A stretch of DNA of 64,000 nucleotides from Ceratothoa steindachneri (Eukaryota > Arthropoda > Malacostraca > Isopoda > Cymothoidae): NCBI GenBank assembly GCA_963969495.1, contig OZ018329.1:147124502-147188501 (forward strand), in the 5' to 3' direction. Position 1 is the stretch's first letter. Each line of letters starts with the position of its first letter. The notes under the pieces were generated by a model. The model was not told the DNA's origin and searched no databases. It saw nothing but the letters and a program-made list of their open reading frames with translations. This document shows, piece by piece, positions 1 to 48,030 of this stretch. A program made the position numbers and the translations under genes.

Positions 1-1478
1 GATATGGAAAATAAGAACTCATCTTGTCTTCCAACCTCGTTAAATGTTCAACTATTATCGGAAGTGTCTTACTCTTCTTATCAATCCAAGTTTTACTTAC
101 CAAAGGAAACTTTTCCAAATTTCCTTCGGTGGCTTTTCTTTTCCAAATCTGTAGTTTTTCTGAAATGCTTTCATTTTGTCAGTGGATGTGAAAATATTTT
201 CTTCTTTTCCTTGAATGCTAGTATTAAAATTATTGAGCTGCTGAAATATATCAGAAAATACTCTAACCTGGCCATCCAAAAAATGCACCGAAGGAGGCCA
301 CAAAGTGTATTTGTTTCATTTCTTCAAAAAACGTAAGAAGTTCTTGTCGTAGCGTAGCTCGTGTACACGGGTAAGTACTTTCTCCCTTAACAGCCACCTC
401 TCCTCTGTGTGTAAAATTAGGCGTCTATGTTGAGAATCCATATTGACACAAATCTTTTCGAATAAACGCAATTTGACAGGTCTTATTTTAATAAAGTTTA
501 CCACCTGAAAAAACTTGCTCTAAAACTTCTCTTAATTTTGTCTCAATGTTTTTGCCATCAAGGCTTCTCGATGAAGAAAGCAATGAGTTACAATAATATT
601 CTCATTTTGCTTTTTTACAAAAGATATAGGGTTCTTAACACAGCCTACCATAGAAGGGGAGGCATCTGTACAAATTCCAACACTCGATTTCCATGACAAT
701 TGCCATTTCTCGAGGTAATTATTCAGAATATTAAAAACATCCTCACCTTTAGTAGTCACACATAATTCTTTGCAAAAAAGAAACTGATTTACTCTTTGAT
801 CATCATCACTAAAACGAATGAATGCCAAGAGTTGGGCCTTGTTGGTAATATCTGTTGACTCATCAATTTGCAATGCAAAATTGAAATACTGAAGTTTATT
901 ACTACATACATTTCTCTCGATATCAGAAGACATTTCGACAATGCGCCTGTAAACTGTATTGTTGGACATAGGTACCTTACTTATTTCCATTGTTGCTTCA
1001 TTTTCCAGCATCGTCTCGACAATCTCTTTGTAGCGGGAAAAATAAGTGACTCGCCTAAAATATGAGCTTTCATATTTTTAGCTATTAATTTTGAGACTTC
1101 ATAAGAAGCTATTTGAGCTTTCTCAGGAAAGGTCATTACACTTTTAAAAGAACTTGCAGTTTTTGTTTGCTGTTTCGACAATCTCTTGAAATAACTGGCA
1201 GATTTACCTTTTAAATGAATGTTTAGTTTTAAAAGGTGTGCTAAGTTTACTAAAAGTAATGATTCATTTGACATTTTACATCCAAATAATAAACATAACG
1301 GCAAGGGGTGATCTTTACTTCCGGCAAAAGTAAAACCAAAGCTTAAATAACTTTCATGGTATTTACGAGTAGGATGAGGCTTCGCTTTCTTAGTGGTGCA
1401 GCTTCCTACACTTAAGTTTTACTCACTTTCGGGATCACATTCTTCAAAATCACGCTTCTTTTTATGATATTTATCCAT
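1..1478 (-). pseudogene. hAT transposase pseudogene, copy 1 (ZBED5/SCAND3-like)
   Basis: Starts at an ATG at 1478 (MDKYHKKKRDFEEC). Frames at 1304-981, 1011-532, 504-316 and 303-97 together encode a BED zinc-finger region, SYEVSKLIAKNMKAHILGES, PMSNNTVYRRI, LQIDESTD, LLAFIRF, FCKELCVTTKGEDVFNILNN, GICTDASPSMVG and HCFLHREAL. These are the order and motifs of ZBED5/SCAND3-type domesticated hAT transposases. The finger is damaged: the second Cys of CxxC is Phe (CLLF), and the His residues are lost. Frames are broken near 1000, 530 and 310. Copy 2 is broken at partly different places. Confidence 0.85.
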
Positions 1479-2283
1479 TTTGTATGGTTGTATTTATGTG
1501 AAATTAAATAATAAGCACAACACTTCCACTCTCAACGAGTCAACGTTCATTTCTACTCACTACTGAGGCAGAGTTGACAGATTAAAATTTTTTATATAAA
1601 GCCAATTATATAAACTGTTTAAGACTTTAAGTTAATTTTTGTGCGCATGGTTCTGGTGTTAAATCCAGCTCTAAACAACGTAAAAGGCGCTCTACTTTAA
1701 CGGTGATAAAATCAACTGAATGTAAAGCATCTGAAAAATTAGCCACGTCTGGCAACCCTCTTTCATGCTGAAGTTTGTTTCGTTACTTCAAAACGATTTC
1801 AGACGTTTTGCTTTAGAGTCGAGACGTTTTGCTTCAGCTGCTGTTATCATTTACCATATATGGCCATAACGATGACTGAGGAAATGAGACTGAAATTATC
1901 ATTGAACTAAAGGTACTAAACAATATACTTGTAGTAATTGACACACATAAAAAAATATTTAAATCAAATTATACATGGTTTTTATTCAGTTTTTTTATTG
2001 ACAATTGAAAATTAATGAAAGAACCTTTGTTTTATAGTAAATAATTTTAATCACTAATAATGAAATAGCTATTTTTATCTCGAATTTGTTTAATGAATGG
2101 GTAGGTCTTGTAGTATTATTGTAATTGATGGTAACTTATGCCGGACCAAAAAATTTGTTTGAATCTCTCGTGAAATGATATAATGTAGTACTATATATCC
2201 ATTTTTTATATCTGGACACACATAAATCTGTGATGCCCATGGCGCACCTGGGCATCTCCTGGGGCGCATAGTTTGGGAACCAC
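1..2283 (-). mobile_element. hAT element, copy 1 (right part; left end off window)
   Basis: Minus-strand copy of the element seen complete at 30,633-33,540. Its 5' terminal sequence (AGTGGTTCCCAAACTATGCG on the element strand) ends at about 2283, and position 1 corresponds to about 33,005 of copy 2, so roughly 535 bases of its 3' part lie beyond the window. It sits in the DRC11 region after the Walker A exon. Non-coding 5' sequence occupies about 1480-2283. Confidence 0.88.
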
Positions 2284-2640
2284 TAGACTAATGAGTACAA
2301 TATTCCACAAATTTGTTTGCATCAATCCATCCCGAGTTCAAGAGACAAGCGGTAGCGACCCCGCTCATCCCGGTACCTGGATAAGTAACGTGCGTGAAGA
2401 TCACCCAGACTGCGACATTCAACAAGATAGTCCCGAATAGTCTGGAGGCAATGCAATAGTCGTAATAATGTGCCCGTGTGGAATCACATTGTTTTCGCAG
2501 CTACGGAGATTTCAAAGCTTTAAAAAGGAGAACCCTAGCAGACTCGAAATGGGTTCTGGGAAAAACTTTTAAAAACCGCTCGCAATTAAAAACAAGCCTA
2601 AGAAAGAGGTTTTAAGAGAACTGTGAGGAAAACCTCATAT
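2284..2640. other. DRC11 intron remainder beside hAT copy 1
   Basis: Lies between the hAT end and the Walker A exon. Neither strand shows a convincing exon, TE protein or RNA gene. Confidence 0.4.
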
Positions 2641-2717
2641 TACTTTTTAGAGAACTTGAAAGACCTCACATGACATCGATAAAATAGAACTCTGGGAACC
2701 TTAGAGACATTACATAC

Positions 2718-39677
<36,960 letters not shown>

Positions 39678-40139
39678 CTGGTGATGGAGAAGATGCATAT
39701 TTATGACAAATAAGCAAAGAGAGATGAATGCTTGCGCAACATTATTATCTCTTAATTTCTATAACCTCAATTATTTCATCTTAAATGGGGACGTAATATG
39801 TGGAGAAGTCATTTCCCGTGTTTTCCAGATTAAAAAGAGAGTATAACCAAGATGACCTAAATTGCTATTAAGTTACTAGGAATTGATTATTTAGAACTAT
39901 TACAGGAATTTAAAATCTTCAGAAATAGAATTGACTTAGAATTGTAATAAAGATGTCCCCCAATCTTTTAGTTATTATAAGGTAAATTATCAATGAAATT
40001 ATGATTGGATCGGTCCTCGTAGATAGTATGATAACATCAGAAAACCCGATGAAAAAATATTTGAAGTCCTAAATGAAACTTTACTTATCTTCATAGAGGA
40101 AAACAATGGCTATGCAAGCTTTGCTCATCCTTGAGGAGG

Positions 40140-40386
40140 GGGGAGGGGGCACAGATAACTCAAATAGTATAAACATAAAGAGAAAAACTATCAAGAAACT
40201 TAAAACGGGATAAATGTTAATAAAGCCAATCGACCTGATGGCATTCATAAGAGGGGGGAGGGCTAAAAGGGGAGCTGAGAGTACTTTATAAGTCCTCAAA
40301 AAGCTATTTGCGAAAATACTTGATGACTGGAAGACAGCAAATATATTTCCTATACTTAAGAAAGGAAAGAAATAGGGTCCTAGTAA
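40140..40386 (+). mobile_element. LINE RT fragment, left of Tc1 insertion
   Basis: Shifted frames encode NVNKANRPDGIHKR and DDWKTANIFPILKKGKK, the NKA-GPDGIH and W--A-V-PI-KKG blocks just before the core RT motifs of CR1/L2-like LINEs. The element continues after the Tc1 insertion at 41,896. Confidence 0.7.
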
Positions 40387-40388
40387 TA

Positions 40389-41893
40389 AACTGTGTATCA
40401 CGCTTTATTGCAGGTCAAATTTCTGGCTGATATTTTAAATATTAAATATTGTACAAACGTAAAACTTGGTCCACTTAAATATCCTAGGTAGGAACATACG
40501 CAGTTAACATTTCAATCGTATTGATAAGATACATACAAAGTTATGTTGAGTTATGTATTTTGATGTGCTTTCAACGGTGTCACACTTTATTGCAGGTGTA
40601 CGAAAATGCCCCTGAAACGACGTCTGACAGCTACAGAGAATACACGGATTGTTGCAGGTCTCGCAGAAGGCTTATCTGTTGGAGAATTAGCCCAAGAGCT
40701 TGGTTGAGATACAAGAACATTGAAGGGGTATGTGGAAAACCCCATCACCAAACCAAGGCAAGATAAAGGTACGAGAAGAAATGTATCTCATCGTGACATC
40801 CGAAAAATAGGTAGACAAGTAAGAAAAGACCTCTGTAGCACAACTGCTGCCATATTTGAAAGTGCTGGAGTTGCTCCTTTGTCCAGAAGCACCCGATGTA
40901 GGATACTTAAAAAGACAGCCAGAAGTGTTAAGTGCATCGCTAGACCCATCCTGAGCAGGAAAAACACAAAGAGAAGCGTATTCCAAAATGTCCTCTTCAC
41001 GGATGAGGTCAGAGCTAGTCTGAATGGCCCCGATGGATGGGCCAAAGTTTGGGTACCTCTTGGAGCCTCTCGCCCGCATCGTATTCGCCGTCAACAAGGA
41101 GGTGGTGGTGTCATGTTTTGGTCGAGAATCATAGGAAATGAACTTGTCGGGGCTTTTCTAGTTCCAAAAGATGTCAAACTCACCAGCAGCTTCTACACCG
41201 CGTTTCTGGGGGAGCATTTTGCAGCATCATTTTTATGCATGATAATGCTCCTTCACATTCGGCCAAGGCTAAATTTTCATGTCTCACAACTTTGGGAATC
41301 ACAAGCCAATCACTTATGACCTGGCCTCCCTGTTCTCCTGACCTAAACCCTATCGAACAGTTCTGGTCGAACATGAAGAGGAAAGTGTATGAAGTAGGTA
41401 TCCAGTTTTCATCGAAGGATGCCCTGTGGGAAAAGATCAAAACAGTTGCTGGTACCATTACATCTTCCCAGATTAGTCGGCTAACAGCTTTTATGGACAA
41501 AAGAATGTTTGATGTCATTTCTAAACAATGAAGTTACATAGACAAATAAAATACAGCAACAACAATTTATTGTGTTTGTTTCATATCTTTTGCTGCTATT
41601 CTTCGGTAGCGTGTTTCATTATTATAATAAAATGGTTATATGACGATAATACTTTGTTTCATTACTTAAATTGGCCTTTTCGTACACCTGCAATAAAGCG
41701 TGACACAGTTGAAAGCACATCAAAATACATAACTCAACATAACTTTGTATGTATTTTATCAATACGATTGAAATGTTAACTACGTACGTATCTAACTAGG
41801 ATATTTCAGTGGACAAGTTTCACGTTTGTACAATTTTTAATATTCAAAATATCAGCCAGAAATTTGACCTACAATAAAGCGTGATACACAGTT
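40389..41893 (+). mobile_element. Tc1-like transposon, complete, 1505 bp, long IR/DR ends
   Basis: Terminal inverted repeats of about 215 bp start AACTGTGTATCACGC and end GCGTGATACACAGTT. Each TIR carries two copies of a TGT(AT)CACGCTTTATTGCAGGT core: an outer one at the tip and an inner one at about 40,577 and 41,700. This is the IR/DR layout known from Sleeping Beauty-type elements. TA is duplicated at 40,387-40,388 and 41,894-41,895. The element interrupts a LINE. Confidence 0.95.
40605..41531 (+). pseudogene. Tc1 transposase pseudogene (DD34E)
   Basis: Begins MPLKRRLTATENTRIVAGLA with a helix-turn-helix (LSVGELAQELG), then TGA at 40,706. Catalytic regions: NVLFTDEVRASL (first Asp), MHDNAPSHS (second Asp), WPPCSPDLNPIEQFW (Glu). 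The frame shifts near 41,218, so the second Asp is read in another frame than the first. It ends DVISKQ at 41,531. About 300 residues in all, shorter than usual because sequence between DNA-binding and catalytic parts is reduced. Not functional as it stands. Confidence 0.9.
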
Positions 41894-41895
41894 TA

Positions 41896-42290
41896 TAGAC
41901 AGGTAAATTAAGTTCCATAGTAAGTTGTTTGAAAAGAATATTAAAAAGCAAGTCTCAGACAACTTTTAAAAAATACGGATTTACTAAGGGAGACCTAGCA
42001 TAGGTGAGGAACCGCTAGATCATGTATGACAAAAGTGATCGAATTTTTAGATTATTTTACAAATCAGGGGTAATAATAAGAATATGGAAATGTGATAGAT
42101 CTGGAATTCAGTAAAGCTTTTGATAAGCTTCTCAATAGGAGATTAGTTCACAAATTAAGAATTCATTTGATATCAGAGTCAGTCTTAAATTGTTTAGCAG
42201 AATGGTTGAGATATAGTAAGGAGAGAGTAGTGCTAAATAGGAAATGTTAGAGTGGAAAAATGTTACCAGCGGAGTTCCATGGTGGCGCTG
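41896..42290 (+). mobile_element. LINE RT fragment, right of Tc1 insertion
   Basis: Encodes, with stops and shifts, LFEKNIKKQVSDNF, VIDLEFSKAFDKLLNRRLVH and WLRYSKERVVLNRK, then NVTSGVP where it ends abruptly near 42,285. These blocks follow directly on those left of the Tc1, so the two pieces are one LINE. Confidence 0.72.
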
Positions 42291-42478
42291 AGATAGTGAT
42301 TTGTATCGACTTGAATTATTTTAGAGAGCGAGTGCTGTGAATGGAGGTCTAATGGTGCTTGATTCGATTTTGGTATTACTTTATAGCGGGGTAATACATG
42401 AGGAGGAATTTAAAATACATATTTATCGTTGATCTCTGCACCATTAAGAAGGCCAGTAGAATCAGAAAGAGACAAGGG

Positions 42479-42870
42479 CTATTCAGGGTGTACAACTTCG
42501 ATGAATGGTGATTTTAGGCGGTTCAAAGAATCAGTATTCCGCTTGCTACCATGCTGAAGGACAAATAACTTTGGTTCTCTGGAGATGGCAAGAAAAGGTT
42601 CGTTATAAGCGGATTGCACTGGTGAGCGTGCTGAGTCGCAACAGACTAAAGCGTGAGTACAATTTGCCATCTCTTTTAGCACAAATTGTTTCTGATTAAC
42701 AGGCACCCTTGGAGCGGTAGTGCAAGCCTCAGACATTGCCGTACTAAAGCATGTACGTATGCATAAGGATCGAGAGAAGAAGGTAAAGGTTAGTCAGAAG
42801 TGGAAAAGTATTCTCCAGAAAGACGAAGGTGCATAACATAAACTAATTCTGCAGCAGAACTGTCCACTAT
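42479..42870 (-). mobile_element. Ty3/Gypsy integrase C-terminal fragment (minus)
   Basis: Minus-strand frames encode SSAAELVYVMHLRLSGEYFS near 42,860-42,800, then KEMANCTHALVCCDSARSPV, YNEPFLAISREPKLFVL and LNRLKSPFIEV (42,699-42,490). This is the AELVYG--LRLPGEFF and CTHVFVR-D--R-PLQ-PY-GP region that ends Gypsy pol polyproteins. Confidence 0.75.
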
Positions 42871-42929
42871 TATAATCAACTGTGTGATTCAATTCAAATT
42901 GCACCAATGGTAAGCACCCATGCCATTTA

Positions 42930-43180
42930 TTTGCACTTTCGCATCCGTACACGAGTTACCACGCTCATAGCAATGGCGGTCGTGAGGGTTTCCACAAAAA
43001 ATTCTGAAATCTAGAGTACGCTGTACGTGTCCCGGTTCTAGGTGGGTGGACAAGCTTCATCTGATCTTCCTGGATATTCGTTCATCTTTGAAATATGATC
43101 TATCTTTCTCTGTTGCAGAATTAGTTTATGGTGCGTAACTTCGTCAATTCTTTTCTATTTCTGACTGGCACTTACCTTAT
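42930..43180 (+). mobile_element. Ty3/Gypsy integrase fragment (plus)
   Basis: Plus-strand frames encode SYHAHSNGGREGFHKKF, then SRWVDKLHLIFLDIRSSLKY and LSFSVAELVYGA-LRQFFS. These match the AYHP-SNG-VERFHR, W---LP-VLLGIR and C-AELVYG blocks of Gypsy integrase. It is opposite in orientation to the neighbouring fragment at 42,479-42,870 and overlaps it in the AELVYG part. Confidence 0.72.
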
Positions 43181-43285
43181 CCTCACGGTCATTATTGATA
43201 CGTAAAGGCCTTATATGAACGATGGCTGACAATTGACGTACAACCCAAGGAGTGATAATTGTCTAAAATCCTTTGTTCTAAGGGA

Positions 43286-45466
43286 AATAACATAACACAA
43301 TTTCACGGATGACAAAAGTCACAAGGACCTATCAAAGGTCATCCAGATATGTCAAAAACCACCCACAAAATGCATCCATAGGATTGTGTCAGATCATGCA
43401 TCTACAATATACAATTCGAACCATACATAGAAATGTGTCAAAAACAAAGAGCATCATCATGAAAATTCGTCAAAATCAAAATCAATCGTAATATACAATA
43501 ATAAAAAACTGCATCCTCAGGAATGAGTCCAGAATACCCCCCCAAAGTTGACACACCCTCCCCATAAAATCATCTAATCTGCGTTTGAATACATTCAAGT
43601 TTGGACTGTCTACCGTCTCAGATGGCAAACAATTCCAATAATCTACCACTCTATTGGTGAAAAAAATATTTTCTAACATCTAACCTACACCTCCGTTTTT
43701 TTATATTGTTTTAAGTGGTGACCTCTAGTCCTATTACTACCTACCAACTCAAATAACTTGCTAAAATCCAACTTATCCATCCCAGAGCAGATTTTAAAAA
43801 GCTCAATCATATCTCCCCTCACACATCTTCTCTCAAATGAGAACATATTTAGTACCCTCAGTCTATCTTCATATTCCTTTGTACTGACTCTAACAAGTTG
43901 ATGTCATGTATGTCTAAACTGTGGTGGCCATGCTTGTATACAATACTCTAAATGTGGCCTAACATACGAGTTATAGAGTTTAAGGATAATTTCTTTACTC
44001 TTGTAGCTAACATTCCTGTTAATGTCTCCTAGCACCCTATTTGCACTAATTTTTGCCTCAATACACTGCTTTGAAAACTTCAGTGACCTATCTACTACTA
44101 CGCCTAAGTCCTTCTCACCCTCAACTGAATTCAGCCAATGCCTATCCATTTCGTAACTAAATTCCCTATTATCCCTTCCCATGTTAAAAACTTTGCATTT
44201 TTTAAGGTTAAAAGTCATCTGCCACTTCTGAGCACAAGCTAATAACTTATTTGAGGGCACTCTGCAATTTAAAGCTACCCTCGAACTTCTTTGATTTACA
44301 GCTGCCAATTTAGTGTCATCGGCAAAAAATGACATCTTGCTATTTACAGCCTCCCGAAGATCATTTATATAAACTTTGAATAATAAAGGGCCTAGAACGG
44401 ATTCCTGAGGTACGCCACTGATAACGTCCCTCCACTGTGACTTCACCCCATTCACCACAACTCTCTGTTTCCTGTCTTTCAGCCATTCAGTTATCCAATT
44501 CAAAACTTTACCACATACCCCATGCATTTTTAATTTGTGAACTAGTCTCCTATGTGCAACCTTATCAAAAGCTTTGCTAAAATCTAAGTAAATTACATCA
44601 GCATTCTCTCCCTCATCTAATTGTTTAGTAACATAATCCATAAAATCCAGTAAATTTGTTAAACACAATCTACCTCTTGTAAACCCATGCTGAGCATCAT
44701 TTATTAACCTACCACTCTCTAGATGGTCAGAAATCCCCTTCTGAACCATCTTCTCAAGGATTTTACAAATGGTAGAAGTTAAGCTTACCGGCCTAAAGTT
44801 ATTTGGGTCCACTTTACTTCTCTTTTTAAAAATTGGCACTACATTCGCTAATTGCCAATCATTAGGTATTTCTCCAAACTCTAGTGATCTAGTATATATC
44901 TTCTCAAGAGCTACATCAATACTATCTATACCTTCTTTGAGTAACCTAGAATTAATGTTGTCTGGGCCGGATGACTTATTAGTATTTAACTCAAATTTAT
45001 GCCCTTTAATTATTTCCCTGTTCACATTAACGCTATTCAATTAATCTATCATCAATTAATCTATCTTGATTTTCTTGTGTAAATACTGAAGAAAATGATC
45101 ATTAAGAACCTCAACTATTTCCTCATCAGATTCTTTCAAAACCCCTTCATATCTAATAAGCCCTATTTTATCACTGTTAGATTTGTTATTAATTTTATAA
45201 TAGCTAAATAATTTCCTTGGATCTTTATTATTATTTTGAGCTAAATTTATTTCTGCCGCCCTTTTGCTCTTCTTAATAATCTTATTTAGCTCATTTCTGG
45301 TTGATCTATGATGATTTAAATTGTCAAAAGTACTTTCTCTCTGTAATCTCTGGTATTCCCTTTTCTTCTCAGAAATTTTCCTAGCTATCTCGTGATTCCA
45401 CCACAACGGCTTCCTACATTTCTTCCTAATATCCTTCATTGAAATACACTGCTCTTGGAGTGTATT
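43286..45466 (-). mobile_element. LINE-A copy 1 (CR1/L2-like, 5' truncated)
   Basis: The minus-strand LINE ends in a 3' UTR carrying GTGTTATGTTATTT at 43,286. It encodes WWNHEIARKISEKKREYQRL (linker, 45,390s), NTNKSSGPDNINSRLLKEG, NNFRPVSLTSTICKILEKMV, YLDFSKAFDKVAHRRLV, SFFADDTKLAAV and RPHLEYCIQAW. The 5' end falls in the region between endonuclease and RT. Confidence 0.87.
43904..45040 (-). pseudogene. LINE-A copy 1 reverse transcriptase (long intact frame)
   Basis: A 378-codon frame with all RT core blocks: VVPIFKKRSK, FRPVSLTS, AQHGFTRGR, YLDFSKAFDK, GVPQESVLGPLLF, FFADDTKL, KCKVFNMG, EKDLGVVVD, YVRPHLEYC. FFADD holds the catalytic Asp pair. The frame is lost at 43,904. The C-terminus resumes at 43,679-43,482 in another frame (FFTNRVVDYWNCLPSETVDS). 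In CR1/L2 elements RT follows an endonuclease, which is absent here. Confidence 0.85.
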
Positions 45467-45475
45467 CTAATGAAG
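45433..45475. repeat. Short hairpin at LINE-A copy 1 5' junction
   Basis: CCTTCATTGAAATACACT and AGTGTATTCTAATGAAGG are inverted copies (18-base arms with a 2-base mismatch) separated by 7 bases. Confidence 0.85.
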
Positions 45476-45479
45476 GCTA

Positions 45480-46775
45480 TTATGAAGTAATGTAGGAAAC
45501 TTGTACTCTTGTTTTCGTCCGTTGCAACTCTACTCGCTCACCTTTGTAACCCATTTGTAACGGACCTTTACTCGTCTTTTCTAGGAAGCTAAAACTTTTG
45601 TCCTTCAGCGTGCTAGTGAGCAAGTTATCATATCTTTGGTCTGTTTGAAACAGGCCTTCGTTGAAGCTGTTGACTTTGAAATACGTCTCTTTTCCTTTCT
45701 ATTTGAATTATTAATGGTTAAGAGATCTACGATTACAATGTATTTTAAATTCCTCACCCTGTCCATTATATTATCCCTCTATAGAACTGTGGTTGAGTGA
45801 ATTAGATTTAGTATAGGATGGGGGGCTCTTGAAGGTCGTCCTTAATTATGGGGGAACCTTGAAGGTAATCGTGAGGACAACCTAAGAGTCTTGAAAGGGG
45901 GATGCTGGTTGCCAGTACTGGTGATAGGTAACCGAGTTATCGCGTAATCTTTTGGCAACAACTCCAGTTGATACAGATGCGCCGGTTGGTTTGCGTTGCC
46001 CTTCCTTATTTCCCACGAGATTATTTTGTTGATTGCTATGGGGTGCCCTAAGCCGAGAAGCGGTCTTATTCTAGTGACGGGGTCAAATAGCCCGGAGGAT
46101 GGGGATAGCCCACACTAGAATAGAACACCGGTATTCCGAGAGTTATGTAATCACGAGGAATTGCGATTAACGAGGAGAATGCGCAACGGCTTTTTTTTCC
46201 GATTAATGAGGCCTTGAAGCAGGAAGATTGAGGAACGTCAGGATATTGAAGTCACCAAAGCAAAAATAGAATTATTATTGAGCTAGGTCTGATTGTACTT
46301 TACAGAAGTTCTTTAATTAAGTTTTAAGTTTTAAGTTATGACATAAATTAAAAGTGCGGGCAAGATCTAAAGGAGGCCGGACGAATAGAGCCTTTAAGAG
46401 TTACACCTTAATGTCTGCGTTATGTACACGACTATATACAAAGATGAATTACGTGAATCCGAGAGATCGGACTGAACGATATATAACGCGATATATCGCT
46501 ATATAAAACAGTAATCTAATTATGCTCTTTGTTCTGGCTTCACACGGTTATATATTCAATTTAAGCAACGCCCTACAAGTTCCTCGTCCAACTAAGCCAC
46601 ACCTCCCTCTTATGTACCGGTCTGTTGATTTGTCGGTATTAACATAACTTGACTTTTGATTGGCTACTGCCCAACATATTGATAAGGAAGGCACTCAGAC
46701 TATTGGGTAAAATTCTCTGTGGGCGGTGGCATGTGGCCATGGAGACAGCTTCCTAATCTGGTTTCTATTTGTTTA
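45480..46775. other. Intergenic, no feature seen
   Basis: No ORF, RNA gene or recognised repeat. Confidence 0.4.
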
Positions 46776-46778
46776 ATA

Positions 46779-47343
46779 GTGATAGCTATCCGGTTTATTC
46801 TGGATTCTGCCTTGATTATAATGTTTGCCTAGGACTGCCTGGACCTACTCTAACAGAGATAATTGTGCTCCGTTTACTACCGTGTGACATTCTCGTAAAC
46901 AGCGCTAACTTTACTTCTTTTTTTCTCTCTCTCTGTCTTTATGTGTGTAGCGACTCTCGCGTGTGCCTTATTTTGGACGTACAGCGGTCGCTACAAGTAT
47001 ATATTTATGGTTGCCTTATGATAGAGGTTAAAGCAGTTTGGTTTCTAATACATGACCTCTGAATTATGATATACCTTAGTGAATCGAAGGGGGAGGGGGA
47101 GTTACCAGTTTATGGTAACTGGATTCTGCCTTGATTATAATGTTTGCCCTAGATTGCCTCCGTACTTTATGTGTGTAGCGACTCTCGCGTGTGTCCTATT
47201 TTGGACGTACACGCCGGTCGCTACAAGTATATATTTAAGGTTGACTTAGGGTAGAGGTTAAAGCAGTTTGGTTTCTAATACATGACCTCTAAATTCTGAT
47301 ATACCCTAGTGAATCTATGGGAGGGGGAGTTACCAGTTTATGG
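46779..47343. repeat. Tandem duplication, ~330 bp, second copy shortened
   Basis: TTCTGGATTCTGCCTTGATT, TTTATGTGTGTAGCGACTCT, GGTCGCTACAAGTATATATT, TAAAGCAGTTTGGTTTCTAA and GAGTTACCAGTTTATGG occur in order at 46,779-47,116 and again at 47,121-47,343. The second copy lacks about 110 bases found at about 46,822-46,938 of the first. Confidence 0.9.
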
Positions 47344-47442
47344 ATGATATAGGATTCCGTAACGCTACTAAGGGAATGAATTGACTACCGAATTATGAAC
47401 GATTTGAGTTAATGAATAATGACTGAGTCGTGAGAGTCTGTT

Positions 47443-47584
<142 letters not shown>

Positions 47585-47957
47585 GTCTCCAAGGGGCGTG
47601 ACCTTGACTTGGCCGTGGGGCGGACCCAGTGATCTAGTTTGTTCGTTATTTCCACCCCTTGGGCGGAGTTTCCGACAGCTCTGTGTACCTGTCGTGTCTA
47701 CATATTTCCCATAGATTTATCCTTATTATAGGGAATCGCTTGTTGCAGATCTCTGTGAAATTTCTCTGGTAAAGCCTGTATTTGTTCAGCTTGCCCTGTA
47801 GTCTCCCATTAGCTGATAAATGTTCCCAACACGCGTAAGATTGTTTGTGCACGATCATGGTATTTGTTTAGCTTCACCTTTGATAACTGTTTCCAGCATT
47901 CGTATGTTTCCGCATGACTTTTAACGACCGCTTGACTCTCATTTATTTGTACAATTT

Positions 47958-47958
<1 letters not shown>

Positions 47959-48028
<70 letters not shown>
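47959..48028. repeat. (CA)n-(TA)n microsatellite
   Basis: CA dinucleotides, then about 56 bases of AT. Confidence 0.96.

Positions 48029-48030
<2 letters not shown>

Noticed and set aside
39793..39812. DRC11 start exon (MTSPHIT…)
   Set aside because: The phase fits the next exon, but the donor GTCCCC is poor and the exon is only 20 bases. Left as a possibility, not called.
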